A stretch of DNA of 64,000 nt from Candidatus Latescibacterota bacterium. GTDB lineage: Bacteria; Latescibacterota; UBA2968; UBA8231. The position numbers and the translations under genes are program-made. The notes below the pieces were generated by a model. That model made no database searches and was not told the DNA's origin. It saw nothing but the letters and a program-made list of their open reading frames with translations. Shown piece by piece: positions 24,644-33,600 of the stretch. The DNA lies in contig JAJEGS010000028.1 of assembly GCA_022819745.1 (NCBI GenBank), positions 1 to 64,000 of the forward strand, in the 5' to 3' direction. Each line of letters opens with the position of its first letter. Position 1 is the first letter of the stretch.

Positions 24644-25642
24644 TTACGAATCGCGGAAACAGGCTGGTCGGCGTCTGAGCAAGCCTTGTTCCCAGTACCA
24701 GTTGATCGTCTGCGTCAATCCTTCCTCTTGGTCTGTGTAGGCTAGGCCCAACTCAGCGGTGGCACGGCTTCCGTCGGCGCGGAAGCCATGTGCGGTGAGG
24801 CGGTAGGTTTCCCACGACAGGACCGGTGGTCTGCGGGTCAGGAGCGAAAGAGCCTCACCGCCGAGCGCGTAGGGTGCGGCCAGTGGAGCGGGAATGGTCG
24901 GCGGTGACCAGCGGCCGGCCAAGCGACAGACCAGTCGGCCGAGCTCTGTCAATTTGCCGACCGTGCCTGCGAGTATATAGCGCTCTCCGACTTGGCCATT
25001 TTCAGCCGCCAGCACGTGTCCCCGAGCCGCGTCGTCAATGTGCACCAAGCTCATCCAGCCGGGAAAGAGCGCGGGCACCCGACCGTTGAGCAGGTTAATG
25101 ATAAAGCGCCCGGAGGGTTTGCGGTCGCCCGGACCGTAGATGGCCGCGGGCTGGACGCAGACGAGCGGCACTCCTTTTTCGACATACGCAAATGCCACCT
25201 GCTCGGCTGCGTACTTGGCCTTTTCGTAACTAGAGAGGAAGTAGCCGCGATGAACCGTTGTTTCGGAGGCGACTTGGCCTTTGGCCTCGCCGAGACAGAC
25301 GGCAGTGCTGGTATAGACGACCTTGGCGACGCCGACTGTCAACGCCGCCTCCATGGCGTTGCGAGTCCCCTCGGTTTCAGTGGCTAAGAGTTCGGCCTCG
25401 TCCAAGCCCCACAAGTCGTAGAGTGCTGCGGCGTGGAAGAGAGTGTCGCAACCTGCGAGCGCGGCTTCGATGCTGGTGCGAATGAGGATGTCGCCGCGGG
25501 CGATTTCGACGCCTAGGTTCTCCAACGTCTCGGTCTGACTAGTGGGCCGCGCCAGCACCCGGACTTGCGCGCCGCTAGCGACGAGGGCGCGAACCAAGGC
25601 CCCGCCGACAAAGCCGGTGCCGCCGGTGACCAACGCCCGCAT
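24644..25642 (-). CDS. extended SDR family NAD-dependent epimerase/dehydratase
   Basis: The 332 residues begin with the Rossmann motif TGGTGFVGGALV (extended-SDR type TGxxGxxG) and contain the catalytic Tyr and Lys in SSYEKAKYAAEQ. YGPGDRKPSG lies in the substrate loop. The dinucleotide-binding end GDILIRTSIEAALAGCDTLFHAAAL and the overall pattern resemble HpnA/dihydroflavonol reductase-like enzymes, which act on keto or hydroxyl groups of sugars or lipids. The ATG overlaps the preceding PhyH stop by one base (TAATG), so the two are translationally coupled and may act on the same compound. Confidence 0.88.
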   Translation of the reverse strand: MRALVTGGTGFVGGALVRALVASGAQVRVLARPTSQTETLENLGVEIARGDILIRTSIEAALAGCDTLFHAAALYDLWGLDEAELLATETEGTRNAMEAALTVGVAKVVYTSTAVCLGEAKGQVASETTVHRGYFLSSYEKAKYAAEQVAFAYVEKGVPLVCVQPAAIYGPGDRKPSGRFIINLLNGRVPALFPGWMSLVHIDDAARGHVLAAENGQVGERYILAGTVGKLTELGRLVCRLAGRWSPPTIPAPLAAPYALGGEALSLLTRRPPVLSWETYRLTAHGFRADGSRATAELGLAYTDQEEGLTQTINWYWEQGLLRRRPACFRDS

Positions 25643-26484
25643 TAGGCGGCGGCTTCGGCCCCGAGATGTTGGCGCAGAAAGACGCGCAGTGGAACGTCCT
25701 CATCGGTGGGCGAGGTGTAACCGTAGCCGCCGGTAGGCGCGTACCCCAGTAGCTGACGGCGGATCGGGTCGGAGCGCTCAAAAAGGTGTTCGACGGTCTG
25801 GTCGTCGCGAGGTCGGAGCCAGCGATACGAGTAGCCGTAGAAGAGCACCTTGCGGGGGATAGCGGAGACGTTGGAACTGGCCGAGTGCCAGATCCGGCGA
25901 TCGAAGAGCACCGCACCGCCCTGCGGCACTAGCACGGGGACGGCGTTGCGGGGCAAGGAGCCGTCGTCGGGGATGTCATACGCGTCCAGCAGATGGCTGC
26001 CGGGCACGACCCAGAAGTTGGCACGGCCTGCTTCTGAGCAGTCGCTGAGGAAATAAGCCATCTTGACCGAGATCCGCGGCCGGGGACTGGACTCGATCTC
26101 GTGGTTGACGCGGTCCGAGTCTTGGTGCCAGCCCTGCATCTCAACTTGGCTGTTGCCAAGCTCGGCGGCCGGGCTGTAGGCAAGGACGGTGTGGTAAATC
26201 TGGATATTCCAGCCGAGTGTTCCCCAGATTTTGGGCAGTGCTTGGGGCCAATCGACCAAGTCTAGGTAGCGCTCGTCGCGCCAAACCATGTCGCGGACGG
26301 TCAGCCGGTCGTAGGGGCCGACGCCGCGCTTTTGGCGTTCCTCCGCGTCAATCCGGTCAGAGACTTCCACGAGTGCGTCAACCACGTCGGGAGGCAGCAT
26401 CTCGTCGAAGACGAGGTAGCCGCGCTGGGCAAACTCTAGGCGTTCAGCCTCGTTCAACGCGTACTGCAGGCAAGAAGCATCCAT
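25642..26484 (-). CDS. PhyH family dioxygenase coupled to an SDR
   Basis: The metal triad is visible as H-x-D in EMQGWHQDSDRVNHE and the distal His in DRRIWHSASSN, followed by PRKVLFYGYSYRW. I start at 26484 (MDASCLQYALNEAERLEF), 280 residues; a start nine codons earlier (26511) is also possible and lies 11 bp from the Amt stop. A GGATGGGG upstream of 26484 may act as a weak ribosome binding site. The gene sits between Amt and the SDR on one strand with almost no spacing. Hydroxylation followed by oxidation or reduction of the product by the SDR is a plausible pair of steps. Confidence 0.9.
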   Translation of the reverse strand: MDASCLQYALNEAERLEFAQRGYLVFDEMLPPDVVDALVEVSDRIDAEERQKRGVGPYDRLTVRDMVWRDERYLDLVDWPQALPKIWGTLGWNIQIYHTVLAYSPAAELGNSQVEMQGWHQDSDRVNHEIESSPRPRISVKMAYFLSDCSEAGRANFWVVPGSHLLDAYDIPDDGSLPRNAVPVLVPQGGAVLFDRRIWHSASSNVSAIPRKVLFYGYSYRWLRPRDDQTVEHLFERSDPIRRQLLGYAPTGGYGYTSPTDEDVPLRVFLRQHLGAEAAA

Positions 26485-26522
26485 GGAAGCCCCATCCAAG
26501 CGGCGCGCCATTGAGCCGCGAA

Positions 26523-27815
26523 CTACAGGTCGTACCCGACTTCGCCGTGCTCGCCCACGTCGAGCCCGCTGGTCTCGGTCTCTTCATCTACTCGCAGGCC
26601 GCTGACTAAGTCGATGACCTTGAGAATGATAAACGAGACGATAAAGGTGTAAATGGCTGCGCCGATACCGGCGAAGGCTTGGATGCCAAATTGCTTGCCC
26701 ATGTTGAGGCCCTCGACGGTGCCGCCCAAGGAGGTCGAAGCGAAGAAGGACACCAGCAGAATCCCGACCAAGCCGCCGAAGCCGTGAACCCCTACTACGT
26801 CGAGCGCGTCGTCGTACCCGCAGGTGCGCTTGAGCCAAGTGGCGGCCCAATAGGCGACGACACCGGAGCACAGGCCGATGGCAAAAGCGCCGAGCGGCCC
26901 CACTGTACCCGAGGCCGGGGTAATGGCCGCTAGCCCGGCGATGGCGCCGGTGGCAAAACCGAGCGCACTGGGTTTGCCGTTTTTGATCCACTCGATAAAG
27001 ATCCACGTCAGAGCCGCAACGCTGGGCGAGATTTGGGTGACTACAACCGCCATCGCCGCCTGCCCATTCGCCGCCAAGGCACTGCCACCGTTGAAGCCGA
27101 ACCACCCCACCCAGAGCATGGCCGTACCGACGAGGTTCATGGTCATGTTGTGCGGGGGCATGGGCTGCTCGGGATAGCCGGTGCGCTTGCCGACGAGGAT
27201 TGCGGCGACCAACGCGGCCGCCCCAGCGGTGATGTGGACGACAATGCCGCCGGCAAAGTCAAAAACGCCCATTGCACCAAAATAGCCGCCTTCTCCCCAG
27301 ACCATGTGCGTGATGGGCAAATAGACCAAAACGCACCACAGCCCACTAAACCACAGCACGGCCGAAAACTTCATGCGCTCGGCAAAGGCACCGACGAAAA
27401 GCCCAGGGGTGATGATGGCAAACGTCATCTGGAAGACGAAGAACAGCAATTCCGGGATGGTGCCTGAGAGGCTATCCACGGTGACGCCGCTGAGAAAGGA
27501 CTTGGACAGGTTGCCGATGAAGGGGTTGCTGGCGGTAAAAGCCAGGCTATAACCGAAAATGGTCCACAAGACCGTGATCAGGGCCGCAATCCCAAAGCAG
27601 TGCATAAAAACCGAGAGCACGTTGCGTGTGCGGACTAGGCCAGCGTAAAACATGGCCAAGCCGGGGATCATCATAAAGAGAACCAAGCCGGTGGAAATCA
27701 AAATCCAAGCCGTGTCGCCGGTGTCGAGCGCGTCTTGGGCGAAGGCAGTATTTGGAACTGTGAGAAAAATAAGGGCTAGCAGGGCAAGGAGGCCCCACTT
27801 TCTGCGAGCTAGCAT
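26523..27815 (-). CDS. amt: ammonium transporter
   Basis: The 430-residue protein has a cleavable-type signal (LLALLALIFLTVPNTAFAQ) and eleven membrane helices. Family landmarks are the FYAGLVRTRNVLS segment, the pore histidines in FAGGIVVHITAGAAAL and VVGVHGFGGLVGIL, DFAGG and GATSGA-like glycine packing. It conducts ammonium/ammonia across the inner membrane. Unusually, no glnK/PII gene adjoins it. The C-terminal tail (RVDEETETSGLDVGEHGE) is the cytosolic region that PII would contact. A 168-bp spacer upstream could hold its promoter; I see no convincing sigma-54 site there. Confidence 0.97.
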   Translation of the reverse strand: MLARRKWGLLALLALIFLTVPNTAFAQDALDTGDTAWILISTGLVLFMMIPGLAMFYAGLVRTRNVLSVFMHCFGIAALITVLWTIFGYSLAFTASNPFIGNLSKSFLSGVTVDSLSGTIPELLFFVFQMTFAIITPGLFVGAFAERMKFSAVLWFSGLWCVLVYLPITHMVWGEGGYFGAMGVFDFAGGIVVHITAGAAALVAAILVGKRTGYPEQPMPPHNMTMNLVGTAMLWVGWFGFNGGSALAANGQAAMAVVVTQISPSVAALTWIFIEWIKNGKPSALGFATGAIAGLAAITPASGTVGPLGAFAIGLCSGVVAYWAATWLKRTCGYDDALDVVGVHGFGGLVGILLVSFFASTSLGGTVEGLNMGKQFGIQAFAGIGAAIYTFIVSFIILKVIDLVSGLRVDEETETSGLDVGEHGEVGYDL

Positions 27816-27983
27816 GTCGAACCCCCTTTTAGGTGCGAACTAGGTGGAATACGTGCGAGAGTAAGTCTTAAATAAATAAGAAAATTTAGGCTCTCGCCCA
27901 AGCGTTGATCGCAAAGTTGTCAGATTGGAACGACAAAAATGGCGGGGAAAGGGCGTTGCAATAGGCAGTAGAGGACGTGGGAT

Positions 27984-28955
27984 TTAGGTGGCGTGGCCGC
28001 GAATGATTTGGTCCATGACCCGACTAGTGCGGGCGGCGCTTGCGCCGGTGCTAGGGCATTCGCCACGGCCTAAGAGGGCATCTACAACCGTCAGGATCAG
28101 AGGTTGCTGGACGTGTTGGGGTGGGTCGATGGCGAAGGTTTGGGCCCCGGTGTTGGTAGTCAGTTCGACCGGGGTGAAGGCGAACGTGGAAAAGGCGATC
28201 CGGCCCTTGTCGCCGACGATTTCGATCTGGTCGCAGCGCTGATCGGCGGCGAAGTTCCAGACTCCTGCGCCGAGTGCGCCGGATTCGAAGGCGAAGCTGG
28301 CGGTAACGGCATCTTCGGCCTGATAGAGCCCGGCTTGGTTGGTGGCGTGGCCCGAGGCGTGGGCGATGGGGCCGAGCAGGAAGTCGAGGAAGTCGAGCTG
28401 GTGTGAGGCTAGGTCGAAGAAATAGCCGCCGCCCGAGATTTCTGGGACGACGCGCCAGGGCAGGTCGTCGGGATCTTCTGACGCGGGTTGGCAGAGGGCG
28501 ATGGAGGCGAAGCGCACTGCGCCGATGGCTCCTTCCTCGACCAGTGACTGGACCTTGAGGAAAGCGGGTAGGGCGCGGCGGTAGTAGGCGACAAAGAGCG
28601 GCACCCCGGCCCGGTGGGAGGCGTCAATCATTGCCAAGCACTCCTCGTGGTTGCGGGCCATTGGCTTTTCGACGTAAACGGGTTTGCCGGCTTGGGCGAC
28701 TTGGGCGGTGTAGTGTGCGTGGGTGTCGGGGGGCGTTGCGATATAGACCGCATTGACATCTGGGTCGGCGATGAGTGCGTCGGCTTGGTCGTACCACTTG
28801 GGTACGCCGTGGCGCACGGCATAGTCGCGGGCTTTGTCTGCGTCGCGGCGCATGACCGCTACTAGTTCGGAATCGCGTGTTTTGTACAGAGCGGGGCCAC
28901 TTTTTACTTCTGTGACGTCGCCGCAGCCGATGATACCCCAGCGAATTGTAGCCAT
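27984..28955 (-). CDS. Gfo/Idh/MocA family oxidoreductase
   Basis: The start at 28955 is preferred: GGAGA lies 8-12 bases upstream and the protein then begins ATIRWGIIGCGDVTE, the Rossmann motif. The 323-residue enzyme has the family EKP motif in KPVYVEKPMARNHEE and a second-domain GGGYFFDLASHQLDFLDFLLG with the catalytic Asp/His region. These cytosolic enzymes oxidise or epimerise sugars and inositols with NAD(P). Its 5' leader (28951-28982) is nearly identical to a stretch downstream of recQ (34872-34903). It is divergent from the Rpn-family gene. Confidence 0.93.
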   Translation of the reverse strand: MATIRWGIIGCGDVTEVKSGPALYKTRDSELVAVMRRDADKARDYAVRHGVPKWYDQADALIADPDVNAVYIATPPDTHAHYTAQVAQAGKPVYVEKPMARNHEECLAMIDASHRAGVPLFVAYYRRALPAFLKVQSLVEEGAIGAVRFASIALCQPASEDPDDLPWRVVPEISGGGYFFDLASHQLDFLDFLLGPIAHASGHATNQAGLYQAEDAVTASFAFESGALGAGVWNFAADQRCDQIEIVGDKGRIAFSTFAFTPVELTTNTGAQTFAIDPPQHVQQPLILTVVDALLGRGECPSTGASAARTSRVMDQIIRGHAT

Positions 28956-28982
28956 AAAATGTTCTCCAGACGAGCGAGTTAG
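28951..28982 (-). repeat. 32-bp dispersed repeat, copy 1 (leader of the Gfo/Idh gene)
   Basis: This stretch matches 34872-34903 at 30 of 32 positions. On the minus strand it covers CTAACTCGCTCGTC, the GGAGAAC ribosome binding site and the ATGGC start of the Gfo/Idh gene. Confidence 0.85.
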
Positions 28983-29066
28983 TTTGTCCCAATTTCCCAT
29001 TCCTGTATCCTTTCCGCAACACTCCAGCACCTCATAGCCCCTCCTCTTCCCTCTGAGCCGCCGCCG

Positions 29067-29081
29067 TGGCACGATTCTTGC
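29067..29081 (+). promoter_or_regulatory. candidate sigma-54 promoter (-24/-12)
   Basis: TGGCACGATTCTTGC matches the sigma-54 consensus TGGCACG-N4-TTGC, with exactly 10 bases between the GG and GC dinucleotides. It lies 58 bp upstream of the Rpn-family start, leaving room for a transcript start near 29093. A chance match in GC-rich DNA cannot be excluded. Confidence 0.5.
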
Positions 29082-29124
29082 CCGTTGCCGGTACCATTCC
29101 ACCCCGCAACCCAAGGCAGGGATC

Positions 29125-30072
29125 ATGGCCGAATTCGATACCATCGCCAAACATCTCATCCATACCTACCCTTACAACTTCGCCTGCTTCGCCCTCCATC
29201 AAGACGACGTCGACGTCATCGACGTCATCGACACCGAGCAACCCACCGTCGAAGCTCATCGCACTGACAGCCTCATCCGCGTACAAGTCGGCGGCGAGGA
29301 GGCGTTGATCCATCACGAGTTTCAAACCACCGATAGTACTCCGCCCATGCCCCAGCGCATGGCCAGCTATATCGGACGCGCCATTGGGCAGCACGGGCTG
29401 CCCATCTACTCCAGTGTCATCTACCTGCGTCCCGACGCTGGCCGCACCGATCCGGGGCACTATCTCCAAGAGCGACACGGCTTCCGCGTGTTGGTGCAAT
29501 ACCAAGTGATTCGGCTGAGTGAATTAGATGGCCAACTCATGCTCGACGAGGGACATGTAGGCTTGATTCCGTTTGCGCCATTGATGCAGCGACCGGCAAA
29601 TACAGATAGGGAAGCGTGGTTGCGCCAGTGCGTAAACCGAGCGCTGCAGGTGCCGATGGACGAGCCCCTCAAAGCCAATTATCTGGCCGATCTTGCGATT
29701 TTGAGCGGTTTGGTGTATAAATCAGAAACGATTACGACCATCATCGCGGAGGAAACCATGTACGAATCGTCAGTAGTGCAGTATTTCACGGAAAAGGCCC
29801 TTGAGCAAGGCATCAAGCAAGGGATTGAGCAAGGGATTGAGCAAGGGATTGAGCAAGGGATTGAGCAAGGGATTGAGCGAGGAGGCCGCGAACGCGCCAT
29901 TGAAGATCTGCTCGACGTGCTGGAGATTCGCTTTGGGTTAGCCGCGTCGGATCCGTTGGCTGCTCGCCTTGGGGCCATTGACGATGTGCAGCGCCTCAAG
30001 CAGTTGTTTCGGGCGGCCATACAGGTGCCGAGCCTTGAAGCCTTTGGGCACCTGTTAGATGCCGCCGAGTAG
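29125..30072 (+). CDS. Rpn-family recombination-promoting nuclease/putative transposase
   Basis: The 315-residue protein has the PD-(D/E)xK-type core of the Rpn/YhgA-like family: HRTDSLIRVQVGGEEALIHHEFQTT supplies the acidic residues and E-x-Q, followed by PQRMASYIGRAIGQHGLPIYSSVIYLRP. After a helical middle (CVNRALQVPMDEPLKANYLADLAIL) comes a low-complexity Q-G-I-E repeat at about residues 231-250, encoded by 12-bp DNA units, then a C-terminal domain of the DUF4351 kind (AIEDLLDVLEIRFGL). Family members are DNA endonucleases linked to recombination and phage defence. It stands alone. Confidence 0.85.
   Translation: MAEFDTIAKHLIHTYPYNFACFALHQDDVDVIDVIDTEQPTVEAHRTDSLIRVQVGGEEALIHHEFQTTDSTPPMPQRMASYIGRAIGQHGLPIYSSVIYLRPDAGRTDPGHYLQERHGFRVLVQYQVIRLSELDGQLMLDEGHVGLIPFAPLMQRPANTDREAWLRQCVNRALQVPMDEPLKANYLADLAILSGLVYKSETITTIIAEETMYESSVVQYFTEKALEQGIKQGIEQGIEQGIEQGIEQGIERGGRERAIEDLLDVLEIRFGLAASDPLAARLGAIDDVQRLKQLFRAAIQVPSLEAFGHLLDAAE
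29815..29874 (+). repeat. 12-bp tandem repeat in the Rpn-family gene
   Basis: Four perfect copies of GAGCAAGGGATT (29827-29874) follow one variant copy (29815-29826) and a more divergent unit (29803-29814). Each unit encodes four residues, so changes in copy number keep the frame. Confidence 0.95.
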
Positions 30073-30133
30073 TACGATGCGCTTCGGCGACGTGGACGCC
30101 GAGCCGCTGCTGGGGACCTTGAAGTGGCTCGGC

Positions 30134-30607
30134 TCAATCAAAGACTGAAAGCAATCCCGCCAAATCTTCCTCCTCCTCGTCCCCGAGCAACTGCACGCCG
30201 TCTGACGCTTCAACGTGAATAGGTACTGACGGAAACCGTTTCTTCAGGGCGCGGTAGATATGATCGCCGCCGTGCAAGGTGTGGTAGTCGCGGTCAATGC
30301 CGAGGTAGAGGTGGTCCTGTCCGTTAACGGGGAGAACGCCGGAGACAAGGACAGGGACAGAGCCAAGAATCTGCTCAAGGGCGGAGTCTGCGCTCTCGTT
30401 TCCAAGAATAGAACCCCAGACAGTCTCAATTGCACTGTCAAGCGTTGGTGTCTGTCTCAAAACGAACGCATTGTCTATTCCGGGAAACAGCCTCGGAGCG
30501 GTCACCATCTCTCCCGGCAACTGACTCGCGGAGACCTGCAAGGCAAGCGTTGTTGCAAGGAGAGGTAAGACAGTGAGGGTGAAAAAGGCAGCCTTTTGCA
30601 GTATCAT
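30134..30607 (-). CDS. secreted protein made of a module shared with the neighbouring S1 protease
   Basis: The 157-residue protein has a signal peptide (AAFFTLTVLPLLATTLALQVSAS). Its body TVWGSILGNESADSALEQIL, LVSGVLPVNGQDHLYLGIDRDY and HIYRALKKRFPSVPIHVEAS lines up without gaps with an internal segment of the 1367-residue protease encoded just upstream (VVWGSILGNENADPVVARLL, LSGVLPVEGEDRVFLGIDREY, HIYETLKQRFPVTPIHVEPS). The C-terminus is acidic (GDEEEEDLAGLL). The gap between the two genes is 6 bp. The pattern of strand-helix-strand ending in P-I-H-V-E recalls the propeptides of extracellular S1 proteases, so it might be a detached foldase or inhibitor. This is an inference. Confidence 0.75.
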   Translation of the reverse strand: MILQKAAFFTLTVLPLLATTLALQVSASQLPGEMVTAPRLFPGIDNAFVLRQTPTLDSAIETVWGSILGNESADSALEQILGSVPVLVSGVLPVNGQDHLYLGIDRDYHTLHGGDHIYRALKKRFPSVPIHVEASDGVQLLGDEEEEDLAGLLSVFD

Positions 30608-30613
30608 ACGCGA

Positions 30614-33600
30614 TTAGTTGCCAACCGGCTTCAAATCAAACGTGTCTTCAACCTTGTCCCACGAGTGGAAGGCAATACCCTCGTTAGTTGGAAGGCCTCC
30701 TACCAAAATTCCCACGATACGGACGATGCCGTTAGTGTCGGGAGCAGTGTAGACGGGGGAACCGCTGTCTCCAGGAATTGAGACATCTCCTTGGGTGTAG
30801 TTAATATATTCATGGAAGCGTCCGTTCACGTCACGTCTTCCCAACAACAACACATCTCCTTTGGCAAAATTATTAGTTACCTCACCCGACAGAGCGCCGG
30901 AGAACCGGACGGGGAGCCCCTCTGTCACCTTTTGGGAGCCGGTGACTGTGTACACTGCCCCATTTGCGCCACGAATTTGCAAAGGCGCAAGGCGTTCAAT
31001 GTACTTATCACTTGCGCCAACATCAAGGCAGAATTCCTCTTCGTTGCCGCTCCAGGTCAGAGAACAGCCAGGTGTCTTGGGGTGTGGGTACGCAATGAGC
31101 GAAGCGTCAACGGAGAGAATACGCCTGTCTCCTTCCTGGTAGAAATGGGGTGCTTTAAAGACCCTGCCGAGGAAGTGGTACAAGAAGCTGCCACCTCCAC
31201 TGTTTCCAATCAACGTGTCTGTCCGGGAATAGTCAAGGAGCCACCGGTCATCCTTGAAGGTAAGGGGTGCGACAGTATGAGCGGATATAATAAATCCCTG
31301 AACGCCGGTTTTGGTCTCAACACCGCCAAGGGTGATGGTGGCGCAGCTGTTGTATGTATTGTCGCCAATACCGACAGAGCGCATAACGTCACCGCCCATA
31401 GGCAGGTTGCTCTCTGGTATATTCCGACAACTTGTATAAGGTGGCCCTTCATGCTCTTGCTTGACTCGGATCACAACTTCTGAGGGTTCGCTGCAGAAGG
31501 TGTCCGCGCAGAGGTAGTAGTAGTATTTTGTGACTTGAGAGACAGTTGGTGCCTCATGCGTGCTGGTAACAGTCACAGACGCGTTCGGCGCGATGTTTCC
31601 TGTTGTCGCGGTGTTCGACTCTTTGACGCCGCCTGATTGCGGTGTTGCTGTTGTTCGGGTGTGCCGGTACACCGAGATAGGTGCGCTGTCGGTTTCACTT
31701 CCGGTGTTGGTGATAGTTGCGGTGATGGTCAGGGCGTAGGTTGACTGCACTGATTGCGGTGTCGCCTTTATATTGGTGACGGAAAATCCGACTGTTTCCT
31801 GCGGTGTCTCAGGTTCTGAAGGCTCTGAGGGGGTCTCAGGCTCTTCCGGTGTCTCCTCCCCTTGCACGGTGACCGCTGCGGCTGAGGTGCAGTCAATGCC
31901 GGTGCAGACGTAGTAGTAGTACGTGCCCGGTGTCTCCGGTGCGCTCGCCCGCAGCGCTTTGAACAGAGATCTGCCTGCCGTAATCGTTGACGGTCTGGTT
32001 TCTGACACTTCCTCCCCTCCTGTTGTCGGTGTGGTTGTCTCTCTCTCATGTTGGTAGAGACGGAACACAACATCGTCTTTGTCTTCGTCAGTAGTGTTCA
32101 TGACCCTTACGTAGAACGTGAGCTGTCCTCCCGGCTGTACCGGTCTGGTTGGTTTAATAAGGTAGGTTGCACTGATGCCTGATGTCTCTTCCGTCGGTGT
32201 CTCGACTTCTTCTTCAGCCTGCACCATGACAACAACAGACGCGCAGTTGTTCCCGGTGTCCTCCTCTTGCAGCGCGCTGATACAAGCGTAGTAGTGGTAG
32301 GTGCCGAGTGCCTGCGGCGCGACGGCAGAGAGATTCACAGACCTTGAGCTGTCTTTTTGCAGCAGAGCGCCGGTCGTGGTAATCGGGATACCGCCTGTCA
32401 ACGGTGTCTCTGTGCTCCTTCGGTGCCGTCGGAGGAAGAGAGCCCGTGTCGCGGTCGGGGCGCCGGTGTTTGAAATGGTTGCCTGCAGGGAAATAGTCTC
32501 TCCCGGTGTCACGTTTAGCGGTGTCGCGGAGAGTTCGGTGACGGCAAGATCCGGTTCCGTCGTCTCTGGCACGACCACAACAGATCCCGGTGTCGCGGTG
32601 ATCATGACGTTGTCGATAGCAACGGTGGTGAAGTCGTTGCTGGTGATACCGAAGAATCGGAGAGAGAAGGTGTCTCCAATCTGATCGCCGGAGAGGGTGA
32701 AGGTCTCCAGGTGCCACTGACCGTCTGCGTGTTGCTGACTCCAGTTTTTCAGACGACTGTAGGATCCGTTGTTGCCGATTTCAACACCAAGATACTCACT
32801 GTTGCTCATGCCGGGATCCATCCATCGGTAGAAAGAGAGGGTAACGGAGTCATGTGCTGAGAGGTCAATAGGAGGGGAACTGAGGAAACAGACACCACAT
32901 CCCTGTGCTTTCGCAACAATATTTCCGGGACCTTCACCGGGAACGGTTACATCACTTTCAAGCGATGCGGCTTCCCACTTGCTGCCGCTCCATGCGCCGA
33001 GTCCTTCTTGGAAGGTTTCAAGGAAAAGGTTAACCGGCTCTTCGGCCTCGGGGGCATCCTGCGCCGGGGTCACGGTCAGCGTCCAAGAATTCAGCGTCCC
33101 GGCATCTCCTCGTTCGTAGTCGCCGACCTGCAATTGCCAAGTACCCTTCGCCGCCTGTCCTTGCAGGGCGTCCGTTGTTGCAATGGTGCCGACGATGTTG
33201 GCCTCGGGGTTAATCCCGTCTCGGACGCCGTCGTACAGCGTCGTGGCGACCCCACTCGGCGCGACGAGATCAATTTTCAAATCACTTTTGAACGAATGGG
33301 TGATATCCACCGCCACGGCAACAGAGCCAACCATCACGTCGTCTGGCACGGTGATGCGGCCCACGACGTGTTGTTGCCTGGTGGTGCCCCCAAGGGCTGT
33401 GTGCGGCGACTCAGCAAAGGAGATCGGCGGACCAAAGCCCGTCACCGGGGTCACCTGCCTGAGAGCGGTCATGGTCGGTCGCGTGGCCACCTTGCCCGCC
33501 TGCCGAATAACGCCGATAGACGGCTCCACGTGAATGGGCGTGACCGGAAAGCGCTGCTTTAAGGTTTCGTAAATGTGCTTGCCGCCTTGGGCCGTCCAGT

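Noticed and set aside
27816..27983. Search for a sigma-54 or PII-linked promoter of amt
   Set aside because: No TGGCAC-N5-TTGC-like sequence in the correct strand and spacing; also no glnK gene.
29803..29874. Short regular repeats as a possible CRISPR or regulatory array
   Set aside because: The units are contiguous with no spacers and encode a Q-G-I-E run in the Rpn-family protein.
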